A stretch of DNA of 64,000 nt from Mycobacterium interjectum (lineage in GTDB: Bacteria > Actinomycetota > Actinomycetes > Mycobacteriales > Mycobacteriaceae). Below the pieces are notes generated by a model. It was not told where the DNA came from, did not search any database, and worked only from the letters and a program-made list of their open reading frames with translations. Positions 48,753 through 60,400 of this stretch are shown here, piece after piece; position 1 is the stretch's first letter, and every line of letters starts with the position of its first letter. The DNA is taken from the NCBI GenBank assembly GCA_002102225.1, contig LQPB01000011.1:1-64000 (forward strand), given 5' to 3'. A program made the position numbers and the translations under genes.

Positions 48753-50044
48753 GCGCCTATCGGCCGGTGCGCTACCCGCCCGGCGAGGCGTTGCTGGCGC
48801 TGTACCGGTGGCGCGGTCCGGTGATCGACTCCGGAATCGGCCGGCGCGGCTACACCTACCTGCTGGGGCCCGAGGCGAACAAGTTCGTGTTCGCCCACGC
48901 CGACGCGTTCAGCTGGCGCGAGACGTTCGAGAACCTGGCCGTCGTCGACGGCCCCACCGCGCTGATCGTCAGCGACGGCGACGACCACCGCCGCCGGCGC
49001 AGCGTCGTGGCGCCCGGCCTGCGGCACCGGCAGGTTCAGGACTACGTGCAGACGATGGTGGCGAGCATCGACGCCGTCATCGACGGATGGCGATCCGGGC
49101 AGCGGCTGGACATCTACCGGCAGTGCCGCTCGGCGGTGCGCCACAGCACCGCCGCGAGCCTGTTCGGCCCGCGGCTGGCCGCGCACTCGGACTTCCTCGG
49201 CGAGCAACTGCAACCCCTGCTCGACATGACCCACCGGCTGCCCCAGGTGATGCAGCTGGAGCGGCGCCTGAACTCCCCGGGCTGGCGGCGGGCGATGGCG
49301 GCGCGGACGCGCATCAACGACCTCGTGGACGCGCGGATCGGCGAGGCCCGCGCGCAACCCAGGCCCGACGACCACATGCTGACGATGCTGATCGACGGTC
49401 GCGGGGACGAGGGTTATGCGCTGAGCGACAACGAGATTCGAGACGCGGTCATTTCGCTGATCACCGCCGGCTACGAGACCACCAGCGGCGCGCTGGCGTG
49501 GGCGATCCATACCCTGCTGTCGCTGCCCGGCGCGTGGGACGCCGCCGCCGACGAGGTGCGCCGCGTGCTCGGCGGCCGGCCGCCGGCCGCGGGCGACCTG
49601 GAGCAGCTGACCTACCTCAACGGCGTCGTGCACGAAACGTTGAGGCTGTATCCGCCCGGCGTCATCTCCGCCCGCAAGGTGATGCGCGACCTGAGTTTCG
49701 ACGGGCGCCGGATCCGGGCGGGGCGGCTGCTGGTCTTCAGCCCGTACGTCACGCACCGGCTACCGGAGCTGTGGCCCGAGCCGACCGAGTTCCGCCCGGA
49801 GCGCTGGGATCCCGGTTCCCCGGCTTACCGGCGGCCCGCACCGTACGAATTCATCCCGTTCAGCGGGGGATTGCATCGCTGCATCGGGGCGGTCATGGCC
49901 ACCACCGAAATGACCGTGATGCTCGCCCGGCTGATCGCCAGGACCACGCTGCGGTTACCGCCTCAGCGCATCCGCGCCCACAACCTCGCCGCGCTGTCCC
50001 CCAGCCCGGGAGTGACCGTCGACGTCGTCGGGCTCGATCGCTAG
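48749..50044 (+). CDS. cyp139A1: Cytochrome P450, CYP139 type
   Basis: A 431-residue P450. The heme-ligand motif FSGGLHRCIG is complete with C378; the I-helix oxygen motif is AGYETTS (240-246) and the K-helix is ETLR (296-299). Family naming rests on position next to a pks9/pks11 pair and on length similar to Rv1666c. It probably oxidises the product of the neighbouring polyketide enzymes. It is co-translated with ABC-F and convergent with pks11. Confidence 0.88.
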   Translation: MSAYRPVRYPPGEALLALYRWRGPVIDSGIGRRGYTYLLGPEANKFVFAHADAFSWRETFENLAVVDGPTALIVSDGDDHRRRRSVVAPGLRHRQVQDYVQTMVASIDAVIDGWRSGQRLDIYRQCRSAVRHSTAASLFGPRLAAHSDFLGEQLQPLLDMTHRLPQVMQLERRLNSPGWRRAMAARTRINDLVDARIGEARAQPRPDDHMLTMLIDGRGDEGYALSDNEIRDAVISLITAGYETTSGALAWAIHTLLSLPGAWDAAADEVRRVLGGRPPAAGDLEQLTYLNGVVHETLRLYPPGVISARKVMRDLSFDGRRIRAGRLLVFSPYVTHRLPELWPEPTEFRPERWDPGSPAYRRPAPYEFIPFSGGLHRCIGAVMATTEMTVMLARLIARTTLRLPPQRIRAHNLAALSPSPGVTVDVVGLDR

Positions 50045-50072
50045 CGGGGCGCGGCGGGTCGCCACCGTCGGG

Positions 50073-51134
50073 CTACTGCCAGCGCAGAAGCACCAGTTCG
50101 GAACAGAATCCGGGACCCATCGCAAGCATCAGCCCGGGGCTACCACTCGGCGGCGGCTTGGCGATGGTGTCGCGCAGGATGTGCAGCACCGAGGCCGACG
50201 ACAGGTTCGCGATCTCGCCCAGCGAGCGCCAGGTCAGCTCCAGCGCGTCGGGGTCGAGCTCCAGGGTCCGGGTGATGGCGTCGATGACCTTGGGACCGCC
50301 CGGGTGGGTGACCCACGCGCCGATGTCGTCCTTGGTCAGCCCGTGCGTGGCGAGGAACCCTCTGACGTCGTCGGCCAGGTAGCGGTCAATGACCGACGTC
50401 AGCTCCGGCGACAGCACCAGCTGCAGCCCAGAGGAGTTCACGTTCCAGCCCATGATGTGCAGCGATTCGGGGTAGAGGCGGCTGCGCGAGTCGACGACGT
50501 CGGGCCCCGCGGCGCGCACCTGAGCGGCGCGGCGGTCGCCCACCGCCACCACCGCGGCCGCGCCGTCGCCGAAGAGCGCGCTGCCGACCAGACCCGACAC
50601 GGTCGGCTTGACCGCCGGGTAGGTCAGCGAGCAGAGCTCGACCGAGACCAGCACCGCGACGCCGTCCGGATTGCCGCGCAGGTAGTCGTGCAGGCGGGCC
50701 ACCCCCGCGGCACCGGCCGCGCAGCCCAGGCCGAACAGCGGCATCCGGCGCACGTCCGGCCGCAGGCCGAGCCGGCCGGCGATCCGCGCGTCCAGCGATG
50801 GCACCGCGACACCGGTCACGGTCGAGGTGGCGATCAGGTCGATGTCCCCGACCTCCAGACCGGCCTCCTCGAGCGCGCCCAGCAGCGCCTCGCAGCCGAG
50901 GTCGACCGCGGCGTCGATGAAGATCTCGTTGGCCTCGCCGAAGTCGGTCAGCGTCGGGTAGCGCTCCAGCGGCAGGACGAAGTGGCGACTGTTGACCTTC
51001 GCGGCCGCGTGCAACCGCCGAACGATCTCCTCGTGTTCCTTCAATCCGGGAAACTCGACGAATTGGTCGGTGATCTCACTCTGGCTATACCGATGCGGCG
51101 GCAGCGCTCCGAAGACGCCCGCAATAACGCTCAT
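50073..51134 (-). CDS. pks11: Type III polyketide synthase (Pks11-like)
   Basis: A 353-residue chalcone-synthase-like enzyme with the full triad C138 (LFGLGCAAG), H277 (WVTHPGGPK) and N310 (EIANLSS). It extends a long-chain acyl starter with malonyl-CoA units to alkylpyrones or related products. The ATG at 51134 ([18 protein letters not shown]) is where the mycobacterial family starts. The KEHEEI segment looks closer to Pks11 than to Pks10 as I remember them. It lies 202 bp downstream of pks9 with its own AT-rich leader. Confidence 0.92.
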   Translation of the reverse strand: MSVIAGVFGALPPHRYSQSEITDQFVEFPGLKEHEEIVRRLHAAAKVNSRHFVLPLERYPTLTDFGEANEIFIDAAVDLGCEALLGALEEAGLEVGDIDLIATSTVTGVAVPSLDARIAGRLGLRPDVRRMPLFGLGCAAGAAGVARLHDYLRGNPDGVAVLVSVELCSLTYPAVKPTVSGLVGSALFGDGAAAVVAVGDRRAAQVRAAGPDVVDSRSRLYPESLHIMGWNVNSSGLQLVLSPELTSVIDRYLADDVRGFLATHGLTKDDIGAWVTHPGGPKVIDAITRTLELDPDALELTWRSLGEIANLSSASVLHILRDTIAKPPPSGSPGLMLAMGPGFCSELVLLRWQ

Positions 51135-51247
51135 GCCCCTACCTTGTTTGGTCGTGACCATAGAAAATGATCACTTTCGTGCGCCGGCGAGAATCTAGCG
51201 CCAATGTGAAAGTTTAGACAGTTGTGCGGCGGCACCGCAAAGTTGTT

Positions 51248-51293
51248 GCTATTCAACGTATGTCCAATTGCGCTATTTAACGCATGTCGAATT
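51248..51293. repeat. Two 22-bp direct repeats with 24-bp period upstream of pks11
   Basis: Positions 51248-51269 and 51272-51293 match at 19 of 22 bases, sharing GCTATT, AACG, ATGTC and AATT. They lie in an unusually A/T-rich gap between pks9 and pks11, 110-160 bp before the pks11 start. The minus strand gives GACAT..GTTAAATAG / GTTGAATAG, which could be paired promoter elements or binding sites for a regulator. Confidence 0.5.
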
Positions 51294-51336
51294 ACCTTAT
51301 CACGTCGCGTTTTCGATTCCCCCAGCCATTGTTTCC

Positions 51337-54300
51337 CTATTGAACGTCGTCGGTTTCGTGAGCACCGAGCGCAAGCGCGATCAGCGCATCGGGGCTCAAG
51401 GAGTCGATAGTGTCTTCGGTGACCGTGGATTGCGCGGACGGATTTTCCGGATCGCCCGCCAAAGCCAATAGTTTGTCGAGCAAACCGGTTCTTCGAAGTT
51501 CATGTAGCGGAATCTTTTTCAGCGCCGCCCAGATCTTTTCGTCCGGGGACGTTTCGTTTTCGCCGTGCAGCAGCCGTTGCGCCAGGTGATCGGCCAATGC
51601 CTCCGGGTTTGGATAGTCGAAGACGAGTGTGCGCGATAGCGCCAGCCCCGTGTCGGCTTTGAGACGGTTGCGTAGCTCGACCCCGGTCAAGGAGTCAAAC
51701 CCGAGGTCTTGGAAAGCGCGCTCGGCGTCGACGGCGTGGACGTCGGCGTGTCCCAGCACGGCCGCGGCGTGCCCGCACACCAGCGCGACGAGTTCTCGGT
51801 GCTGCTCGTGATCGGGCAATTCGCGCAGCCGCTCGGCCATTTCCGCCGGCCGCGACGTCACCGGGGACGGCGAGTCCGTGCGGGCGCCCAACCAGAACCG
51901 TTGGCGCGCAAAACCATACGTCGGCAGCGGAACCCGCTGACCGCCACCCAAGACGGCGCGCAGGCGGACCGGCACGCCGGCGGTGAAGAGCCGGCCAGCC
52001 GCGGTGAGCAGCGATTCGACTTCCGGCCGGTCCTTGGCGAGCGTGGTCACCGCCACGGGATCGTCGGTGGTCAGGCAGTGCTCCACCGCGGCGCCGAGGC
52101 CGCCACCCGGCCCGACTTCGACGAACACGTCGGCACCGCACGACTCGGCGGCCCGCACCCCGTCGGCGAAACGCACCGGATTTCGCACATGCTCGACCCA
52201 ATAGTCCGCCGACCCATACCCGGGGCCGACGAGTTGACCGGACACGTTGGACACCAAGGCAATTCGTGCTTCCGCAGGCGATACCTCGGCCGCCAGCGCG
52301 GCGAATCCGTCGATCATGGGCTCCATCAGGGGTGAGTGAAACGCGTGCGAGACCGCGAGCCGATGCACCCGCCTGCCCTGCCGCGCCAGGGTGTCCGCGA
52401 CCGCTCCGACCTGAGCCTCCGCACCCGAGATCACCACCGCGTCAGGCCCGTTGACGGCCGCGATCGCCAGCCCGTCGGTGAGCAACGGCGCCACGTCGGC
52501 CTCGCCGGCGGCCACCGCGATCATCGCGCCCCCCGCGGGCAGCCCCGCCATCAACCGGCCCCGCGCCGCCACCAGTTTGGCCGCGTCGGACAGCGACAAC
52601 ACCCCCGCCAGGTGCGCGGCGGTGATCTCCCCCACCGAATGACCCAGCGCCACATCCGCGACGACACCCCAGTCGCGCAACAGCTCCGCCAGCGCGTGCT
52701 CGATCGCGAACAACGCCGGTTGGGCGAATTCGGTGTTGTCCAACAGCTTTGCGTCACTGCCCCACATCACGTCGCGCAGGGGCAGCCGGAGGTGGTCGTC
52801 CAGCGCCTCGGCGGCCTCGTCGAACGCCCGTGCAAACGCGGGAAACCGGCCATACAACTGAGCACCCATCGCGAGGGACTGCGCCCCCTGCCCGGGGAAC
52901 ACGAACGCCGTCTTGCCCGGTGCGCGCGCCCGCCCCACCACCGCGCCGGGATCCGACTCCCCGGCGGCCACTCCCGCCAGCCCCGAGGTGAGGGCCCCGC
53001 GGTCCGCGCCCACCAGCACCGCCCGATGCTCGAACACCGACCGCGTCGTCGCCAACGACCACGCCACGTCGCCGACCTCCAGCCCGGCATCGGCGGTGAC
53101 GTGGGCCAGCAGCCGGGCGGCCTGATTGGCCAGCGCCCGTTCCGAACGACCCGACAGCACCCACGCCGTCGGCGCGTTACCGCGCAGCGGCGCTTCGCCT
53201 TTCGGTCGCGCGGGCGCTTGCTCGACGATGACGTGGGCGTTGGTTCCACCCATGCCGAACGACGACACGCCGGCGCGCCGCGGTTCTCCCGCCGCCGGCC
53301 AGGCGGCCAGCGCGGTGTTGATGCGCAGCCCGAGGCTTTCCGGATCGATTCCGGGGCCCGGGTCCGCGTAGTTGAGACTCGGTGGGATGGCGGCGTTTTC
53401 GATGGCCAACACGGCCTTGAGCAAGCCCGCGATGCCCGCGGCGCCGCCGGCGTGGCCGACGTTGGTCTTCACGGATCCCACGGCGAGCGGATGGCGTCGG
53501 GGTCCGGCGAAGACCTCGCCGAGCGCCGTCGCTTCTACCGAGTCGCCGATTTCGGTTCCGGTGCCGTGGGCCTCGATGTACTGCAGCTGGGCGGCCTCGA
53601 GGCCGGCGGTCCGCAACGCGCGCCGGATGACATCGGCTTCGCCCCGGACGGACGGCGCCGTCGGTGCGGCGGCGCTGTGTCCGGCGTTGCCCACCGCGCT
53701 GCCGCGAATGACGGCGCGAATGGGGTCACCGTCGTCGAGGGCAGCGCGCAACGGCTTCAGCAGCACAAGCCCGCCGCCCTGGCTTCGCACGTAACCGTCG
53801 GCGCGCGCGTCGAACGCATAGGTGCGACCCGAGGCCGACAATGCCCCGAATTCGGTTTCCAGCGCGGCGGTTTCGTCGGCCAGGTTCAGGTGCACGCCGC
53901 CGGCCAGAGCCAGCTCCGACTCGCCGGTGCGGATGCTTTCGCAGGCGAGGTGCACCGCCACCAACGACGACGATTGGCCGGAATCGACGGTCAGACTCGG
54001 TCCGTGCAGCCCCAATGCGTACGAGACGCGGTTGGCGATCATCGCCCGGCTGACCCCGGTGAAGGAGTGGTGATCGATGTCCTGGGCCACCGTCAACAGG
54101 CCGTAGTCGTCGTTCATCGCGCCCAAATAAACCGCGACCCGTTCCCCGCGCAGGGTTTCCGGCACCACGAAGGCGTCTTCGAGGACCTCCCAGGCCAGCT
54201 CCAGCGCGAGGCGCTGCCGGGGGTCCATCGCGGCGGCCTCGCGCGGCGAGACGTTGAAGAAGTCAGCGTCGAACTCGGCGACGTCGCCGGGCAACTCGCC

Positions 54301-54402
54301 GGCCTCGGCCCCGTCGCGGATCAGCCGCCAGAAGTCGCTGGGACCGGCGGCGCCGGGGAATCGGCAGGCCAGCCCGATGACTGCGATGGCTGTCGGGGGC
54401 AC
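51337..54402 (-). CDS. pks9: Polyketide loading module KSQ-AT-ACP (Pks9-like)
   Basis: A 1021-residue modular PKS protein. The KS (5-400) has Q143 where the active-site cysteine belongs (TVDSGQSSS), with H279 and H317 kept: this is a KSQ domain, which decarboxylates malonyl-ACP to make a starter. The AT (498-800) has GHSVG with S589 and HAFH (686-689), the malonyl-CoA signature. The ACP serine is S904 (GFDSLT). A helical C-terminal tail (950-1021, ending SLSPDALIALAL...) looks like a docking domain. No KR, DH, ER or TE. The GTG start is 3 nt after the upstream stop. Confidence 0.92.
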   Translation of the reverse strand: MPPTAIAVIGLACRFPGAAGPSDFWRLIRDGAEAGELPGDVAEFDADFFNVSPREAAAMDPRQRLALELAWEVLEDAFVVPETLRGERVAVYLGAMNDDYGLLTVAQDIDHHSFTGVSRAMIANRVSYALGLHGPSLTVDSGQSSSLVAVHLACESIRTGESELALAGGVHLNLADETAALETEFGALSASGRTYAFDARADGYVRSQGGGLVLLKPLRAALDDGDPIRAVIRGSAVGNAGHSAAAPTAPSVRGEADVIRRALRTAGLEAAQLQYIEAHGTGTEIGDSVEATALGEVFAGPRRHPLAVGSVKTNVGHAGGAAGIAGLLKAVLAIENAAIPPSLNYADPGPGIDPESLGLRINTALAAWPAAGEPRRAGVSSFGMGGTNAHVIVEQAPARPKGEAPLRGNAPTAWVLSGRSERALANQAARLLAHVTADAGLEVGDVAWSLATTRSVFEHRAVLVGADRGALTSGLAGVAAGESDPGAVVGRARAPGKTAFVFPGQGAQSLAMGAQLYGRFPAFARAFDEAAEALDDHLRLPLRDVMWGSDAKLLDNTEFAQPALFAIEHALAELLRDWGVVADVALGHSVGEITAAHLAGVLSLSDAAKLVAARGRLMAGLPAGGAMIAVAAGEADVAPLLTDGLAIAAVNGPDAVVISGAEAQVGAVADTLARQGRRVHRLAVSHAFHSPLMEPMIDGFAALAAEVSPAEARIALVSNVSGQLVGPGYGSADYWVEHVRNPVRFADGVRAAESCGADVFVEVGPGGGLGAAVEHCLTTDDPVAVTTLAKDRPEVESLLTAAGRLFTAGVPVRLRAVLGGGQRVPLPTYGFARQRFWLGARTDSPSPVTSRPAEMAERLRELPDHEQHRELVALVCGHAAAVLGHADVHAVDAERAFQDLGFDSLTGVELRNRLKADTGLALSRTLVFDYPNPEALADHLAQRLLHGENETSPDEKIWAALKKIPLHELRRTGLLDKLLALAGDPENPSAQSTVTEDTIDSLSPDALIALALGAHETDDVQ

Positions 54403-54405
54403 GGG

Positions 54406-57400
54406 TCAGGGCCCGACTTCTTCGTCCAAGATGGCGAACAGCTGACTTTCGGTCGCCGAGGCGAGGTCATCGTCGAAAAGCTCGATGGGGTCCAGCTCCG
54501 GCTCCGGGGCGCTCAGGGTGGCGAGCAGCGCGTGGATCCGGGCCGTCAGGCGGGCCTTGTCGTCGGGGCTCCAGCCCGGTTGGTCGACCAGCGCCTGCAG
54601 TTCGCGCGCGACGTCGTTGAAGCGGGCCATGCGGTCGGGCGGGTCGTTGGAGGGAATCGTGGCCAGTTGGGCGTCGAGGTGATCGGCGAGCGCTGCCGGC
54701 GTGGGGTAGTCGAAGATCAGCGTGGGTGACAGGGTGAGCCCGGTCGCCGCCTTGAGCCGGTTGCGCAGCTCGACCGCGGTCAGCGAGTCGAATCCCAGCT
54801 CCTGGAAGGCGCGCTCGGCGTCGACGTCCGCGGTGGCGTGGCCGAGCACGGTGGCGGCGTTGCCGCACACCAGATCGACGAGCTCGCGGTGCCGCTGCTC
54901 CGCGGTGAGCCCGTGCAGGCGCGCCCGCAGGCCGGACACCGAGGCCGCCGTCGTGGCGGCGTCGGCGATGACGCGGCGCGTGCGGCGGGTGGCCAGCCCG
55001 CGCAGCATCGGCGGCACCATCGCGCCGTCGCCACCCAGCGCCGCCGTGTCCAGCCGCGCAGCCACCAACAGTGGGCGGTCGGCCGGCAGCGCCTCATCCA
55101 AGAGCTGCAACGCCTGCTGGCTGGACAAGGGTGCCAACCCGGCCCGGCTCATGCGGGCGCGATCCTTGTCACCGAGATGTCGCGTCATCGTGCTGGCCTC
55201 GTCCCACAGACCCCACGCCACCGACAACCCGGGCAGCCCCTGCGCGCGCCGGTAGGACGCGAGCCCGTCCAGGAAGCTGTTGGCCGCCGCATAGTTGCCC
55301 TGGCCCGGTGCGCCAAGGATGCCGGCCATCGACGAAAACATCACGAACGCCGAGAGATTCATGTGTTTGGTGAGCTCGTGCAGATGCCAGGCCCCGTCGA
55401 CCTTGGCCCGCAGCACCGTGTTCATCCGGTCGGCGGTCAACGACGCGATCAGCCCGTCGTCCAGGACGCCCGCGGCGTGGAAGACGCCCCGCAGCGGATA
55501 GCGCTCCGGCACCCGCGTCAGCAATCCCGCCACCGCCTCGGGGTCGCCGACGTCACAGGCCACCACCGACACCGTTGCGCCGGCATCGCGCAGCTCGGCC
55601 GCCAGTTCCGCGGCGCCCTCGGCCCGCTCGCCGCCACGGCTGACCAACATCACGTGGGGCACGCGATACTTCGCCACCAGGTGGCGGGCCAGCGCCGAGC
55701 CCGCCATGCCGGTCCCGCCGGTGATCAACGCCGTGCCCGAGGCCAGTCCGCCCGGACCGTCGGGCAGGGTGAGCACCACCTTGCCGGTGTGGCGGGCCTG
55801 GCTGACGAACCGGTACGCCTCGGTGGCGTGGCGGACGTCAAACGCCGTGACCGGCAACGGCGTCAACGTGCCGGCGGCGAACAGGCTCATCAAGTCGCCC
55901 AGCATCGCCGCGATGCGTTCCGGCCCGGCCTCCATTAGGTCGAACGCCCGATACCGCACACCCGGGTGTTGCCCGGCAATCGCGGCCGCGTCCCGCAGGT
56001 CGGTCTTGCCCATCTCGATGAAACGCCCGCCGGAGGCCAACAACCGCAACGACGCGTCGGTGAACTCCCCGGCCAGCGAGTTGAGCACCACATCCACACC
56101 CGCCCCGCCGGTGGCGGCCAAGAACTTGCCCTCGAACTCCAAGGTCCGCGAATCGCCGATGTGGGCATCGTCAAAGCCCATGGCACGCAACGTCTCCCAC
56201 TTGCCACGGCTGGCCGTGACGAAAACCTCCGCGCCCCAATGCCGCGCCAGCTGCACCGCGGCCATCCCCACCCCACCGGTGGCGGCGTGCACCAGCACCC
56301 GCTCACCGGCCCGCAGCCCGGCCAGATCCGACAACCCGTACAGCGCCGTCAAGAACACCACCGGCACACCGGCGGCCTCGACCAGCGACCACCCCGCCGG
56401 CACCCGCACCACCAGGCGCTGGTCCACCACCGCCTCGGAGCCCGTCAGCCCGATGATTCCCGTCACGGCGTCGCCGACGGCCAGCCCGGTCACGCCCGGC
56501 CCGACCTCGGTGACGACCCCGGCACCCTCGGCCCCCAACTCGGCGGCGCCGGGGTACATGCCCAACGCCACCAACACGTCCCGGAAGTTCACCCCGGTTG
56601 CGCCCACCGCCACGCGCACCTGCCCGGCCGTCAGCTCGGCCCGCGGGCAGGGCTGCGCCACCAGGTCCTCGAGCGTGCCGGCGTCACCCGCGCCCAGCCG
56701 CCACTCCCCCGGCGGCAGCGCCAGGATCGAAACCTCGGCCGGGGCCAGCCGGGCCGCATACGCCTCGCCGGCGCGCACGACGACTTGCGGTTCGCCACAA
56801 GCGATCACGGTGTCGACATCGATCGACCCGTCGGAATCCAGCAATACCACCCGGCCCGGGTGCTCGGCCTGCGCCGAACGGACCAACCCCCACACCGCCG
56901 CGGCGGCCGGATCCGAAACCTGCTCGCCGTCGAACGCCACCGCCCCGCGGGTCTGCACGACGAGCACGCCCGACCCGTCGCCGGCCAGCCAGGACTGCAA
57001 CACGCCCAGCGCCTCGTGCGTGGCCGCATACACCAAGCCCGGCAGCCCGGCGCCATCCCGTGAGCCGGGCTCCCACACCACCGCGGCCTCGGCAATGCCG
57101 TTGGGCGGCAACGACACCGGCGACCAGGTCGGCTGGAAGAGCCCCGCCCCGCCGGGACGCGCCGCGCCCGCCGTCAGCTGCTCGGGCGACACCGGGCGGA
57201 GGACCAGCTCCCGTACCGACAAGACGGGCAGGCCGGTGAAATCGGCCAGCTCCAGCGACACCGCGCCCGCACCGACCGGGCTCAGCCGCACCCGGGCCCG
57301 CGACGCGCCGGCCGCATGCAGGCACGCGCCCTGCCAGGAGAACGGCAGGACCGCCTGGGCCTGCGCGTCGTCCATCCCCAGCGCGTGCAGGGCGGCGTCC

Positions 57401-60400
57401 AACAGGACGGGGTGTATCCCGTAGCCCGAGACCGTTACACCGGCGGCCTGAGGGACGGCGACCTCGGCGAAGATCTCCTCCCCCCGCCGCCACATCGCCT
57501 GCAGACCCCGGAACGCCGGGCCGTAGTCGTAGCCCAGCTCGGCCAGCCGCTCGTAGCCGCCGGTCACGTCCACCGCCGTCGCGCCCGCGGGCGGCCATAC
57601 CGACAGGTCGGCGGCGGGCTCGGTCGAGCCCGCGCTCAGCTCGCCCTCGGCGTGCAGTACCCAGTCCGAATCCGGTTGAACGCCCGACGAATACACGGAC
57701 ACCGCCCGCCGGCCGGCCTCCCCGGCGGCGCCCACCACCACCTGCACGCGCACCGTGCCGGGCGCCGGCAGGATCAGCGGAGCCGACAGGGTCAACTCCT
57801 CGACCACCGAACAGCCGACCTCATCGCCGGCGCGCAATACCAGTTCGACGAACCCGGCGCCGGGAAACAGCACCATCCCGGCCACCGCGTGGTCGCCCAG
57901 CCACGGCTGGGCGGCCGTCGACAACCGGCCCGTCAGCACCACCCCGCCCGAATCGGGCCGCTCCACCACCGCACCCAACAGCCCGTGCCCGGCCCCCACC
58001 AAGCCCGATGTGCTCACGTCGCCGGAACCCACGAGTTCGGCCGGCAGCCAATACCGCCGTCGCTGAAAGGCGTACGTGGGCAACGCGACTCGCCGCGCGG
58101 TCAGGCCGTCATACACCGCCGCCCAGTCGATGGGCGCGCCCGTGACGTAGAGGCCCGCGGCGGCGAGCAGCATGGAATCGATCTCGGGGCGGTCCTTGGC
58201 CATCGTCACCACCGAGGCCGCCGGTTCGGCGGCAAGCGACTGCGGCAGCGACGCCGTCAGCGCCGCGCCGGGTCCCACCTCCACGAAGACCCCCGCGCCC
58301 AGCGATTCGGCCAACCGCACCCCGTCGACAAAGCGCACCGGTTGGCGCACGTGCTCCAGCCAGTACGCCGCCGACCCATACCCCGGGCCCGCCAACCGCC
58401 CGGTCACGTTGGACACCAACCCAATCCGTGGTTCACCGGCCGAGACACCGTCCAGCACCGCGGCGAAGTCGCCGATGATCGGATCCATCAGTGCCGAATG
58501 GAACGCGTGCGAGACCGCCAGCCGGTGCACCCGCCGGCCCAGCTTCGTCAGCCGGTCCACCACCGCGTCGACCGCGGCCCGCTCACCCGAAACCACCACC
58601 GCTTCGGGGCCGTTCACCGCCGCGATGCTCACACCCTCGGTCAGCATGGGTGCGACCTCGGCCTCGGTGGCCGCGACGGCGACCATCGTCCCGCCCGCGG
58701 GCAACCGCGCCATCAACCGGCCCCGCGCGGACACCACACAGGCCGCGTCGGCCAGCGACAGCACCCCGGCCACGTGCGCCGCGGCCAGCTCCCCCACCGA
58801 GTGGCCCATCACCACGTCGGGCACCACACCCCAGGACCGCCACAGCGCCGCCAGCGCGACCTCGATGGCGAACAGCGCCGGCTGCGCAAACTCCGTGTTC
58901 TCCAACAACTCCGGGTCGCCACCCCAGATCACTTGCCGCAACGGCAATCGCAGGTGGCCGTCCAGCGCCTCGGCGGCCTCGTCGAAGGCCCGCGCGAACT
59001 CCGGGAACCGCCCATACAGCGCCGCGCCCATGCCCAACCATTGCGAACCCTGGCCGGGGAACATGAAGACTGTCTTGCCCATCGACCGGGTGCCACCCAC
59101 CACCGCCGCCGCACCGGGATTCCCGGACGCCAGACCCGCCAATCCGTCCAGCAGGGCCGCGCGATCGCCGCCGACCAGCACGGCCCGATGCTCGAAGGCC
59201 GACCGGGTGGTGGCCAGCGACCACCCGACGTCGACGACATCCGTGCCCGGGTCGGCCTGCACGTGCGCCGCGAGCCGGGCGGCCTGATCGGCGAGCGCCC
59301 GTTCCGAACGGGCGGAGACCACCCACGGCACAACCGGATTGGCGCCGTCGCGTTGCGGCGCCGGGCTTTCCGGCTCGGTGCTTTCGGACGGCTCAGTGGG
59401 CGGTTCCTCGATGATGACGTGCGCGTTGGTCCCGCTGATCCCGAACGACGAGACCCCCGCCCGCCGCGGCCCGTTCGCCGGCTCGGCCGTCCAGGGCCGC
59501 GGCTGGGTCAGCACCGACACCGCCCCGGCGGACCAATCCACGTGCGGCGTGGGCACATCGACGTGCAACGTCTGGGGCATCAGCTCATGGCGCATCGCCT
59601 GCACCATCTTGATCACCCCGGCCACCCCGGCGGCGGCCGACGTGTGACCGATGTTGGACTTGATCGACCCCAGCCACAACGGCCGGTCCGCGGGCCGATC
59701 CTGCCCGTAGGTCGCCAAAAGCGCCTGGGCCTCAATCGGATCGCCCAACACCGTCCCGGTGCCGTGACCCTCGACCACATCGACGTCGGCCGTCGTCAGC
59801 GCGGCGTCGGCCAGCGCCGCACGGATCACCCGCTGCTGCGACGGCCCGTTGGGGGCGGTCAGGCCGTTGGAGGCGCCGTCCTGGTTCACCGCGGACCCGC
59901 GCAGCAGCGCCAGCACCGGATGCCCCAGCCGGCGCGCGTCGGACAACCGCTCCAGCACCAGCACCCCCGCGCCCTCCGACCAGGAGGTGCCGTCGGCGGC
60001 GCCCGCGTAGACCTTGCAGCGGCCGTCGGGGGCCAGCGCACGTTGCCTGCTGAACTCGACGAAGGCGGCGGCCGTGGCCATCACCGTCACGCCGCCGGCC
60101 AGCGCGAGGTCACATTCGCCGGTGCGCAACGAGTGCGCCGCCAGGTGCATGGCCACCAGCGACGAGGAGCATGCCGTATCCACCGACACCGCGGGGCCTT
60201 CCAAGCCCAGCACGTAGGACACCCGGCCCGACGCCACGCTCAGCGTGGAGCCGGTCAGCCCATAGCCCTCCAGCTCGCCTTTGACCTCGCCGCCATAGCC
60301 GGCGTGAATGACCCCGGCGAACACCCCCGTCGGTGAGCCCCGCAACGTCAGCGGGTCAATCCCGGCCCGTTCAAACGCTTCCCAGGACACCTCGAGCATG

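Noticed and set aside
57316..60336. 1006-codon plus-strand frame antisense to pks8
   Set aside because: Shadow of the PKS module; PKS domains with complete catalytic residues are on the other strand.
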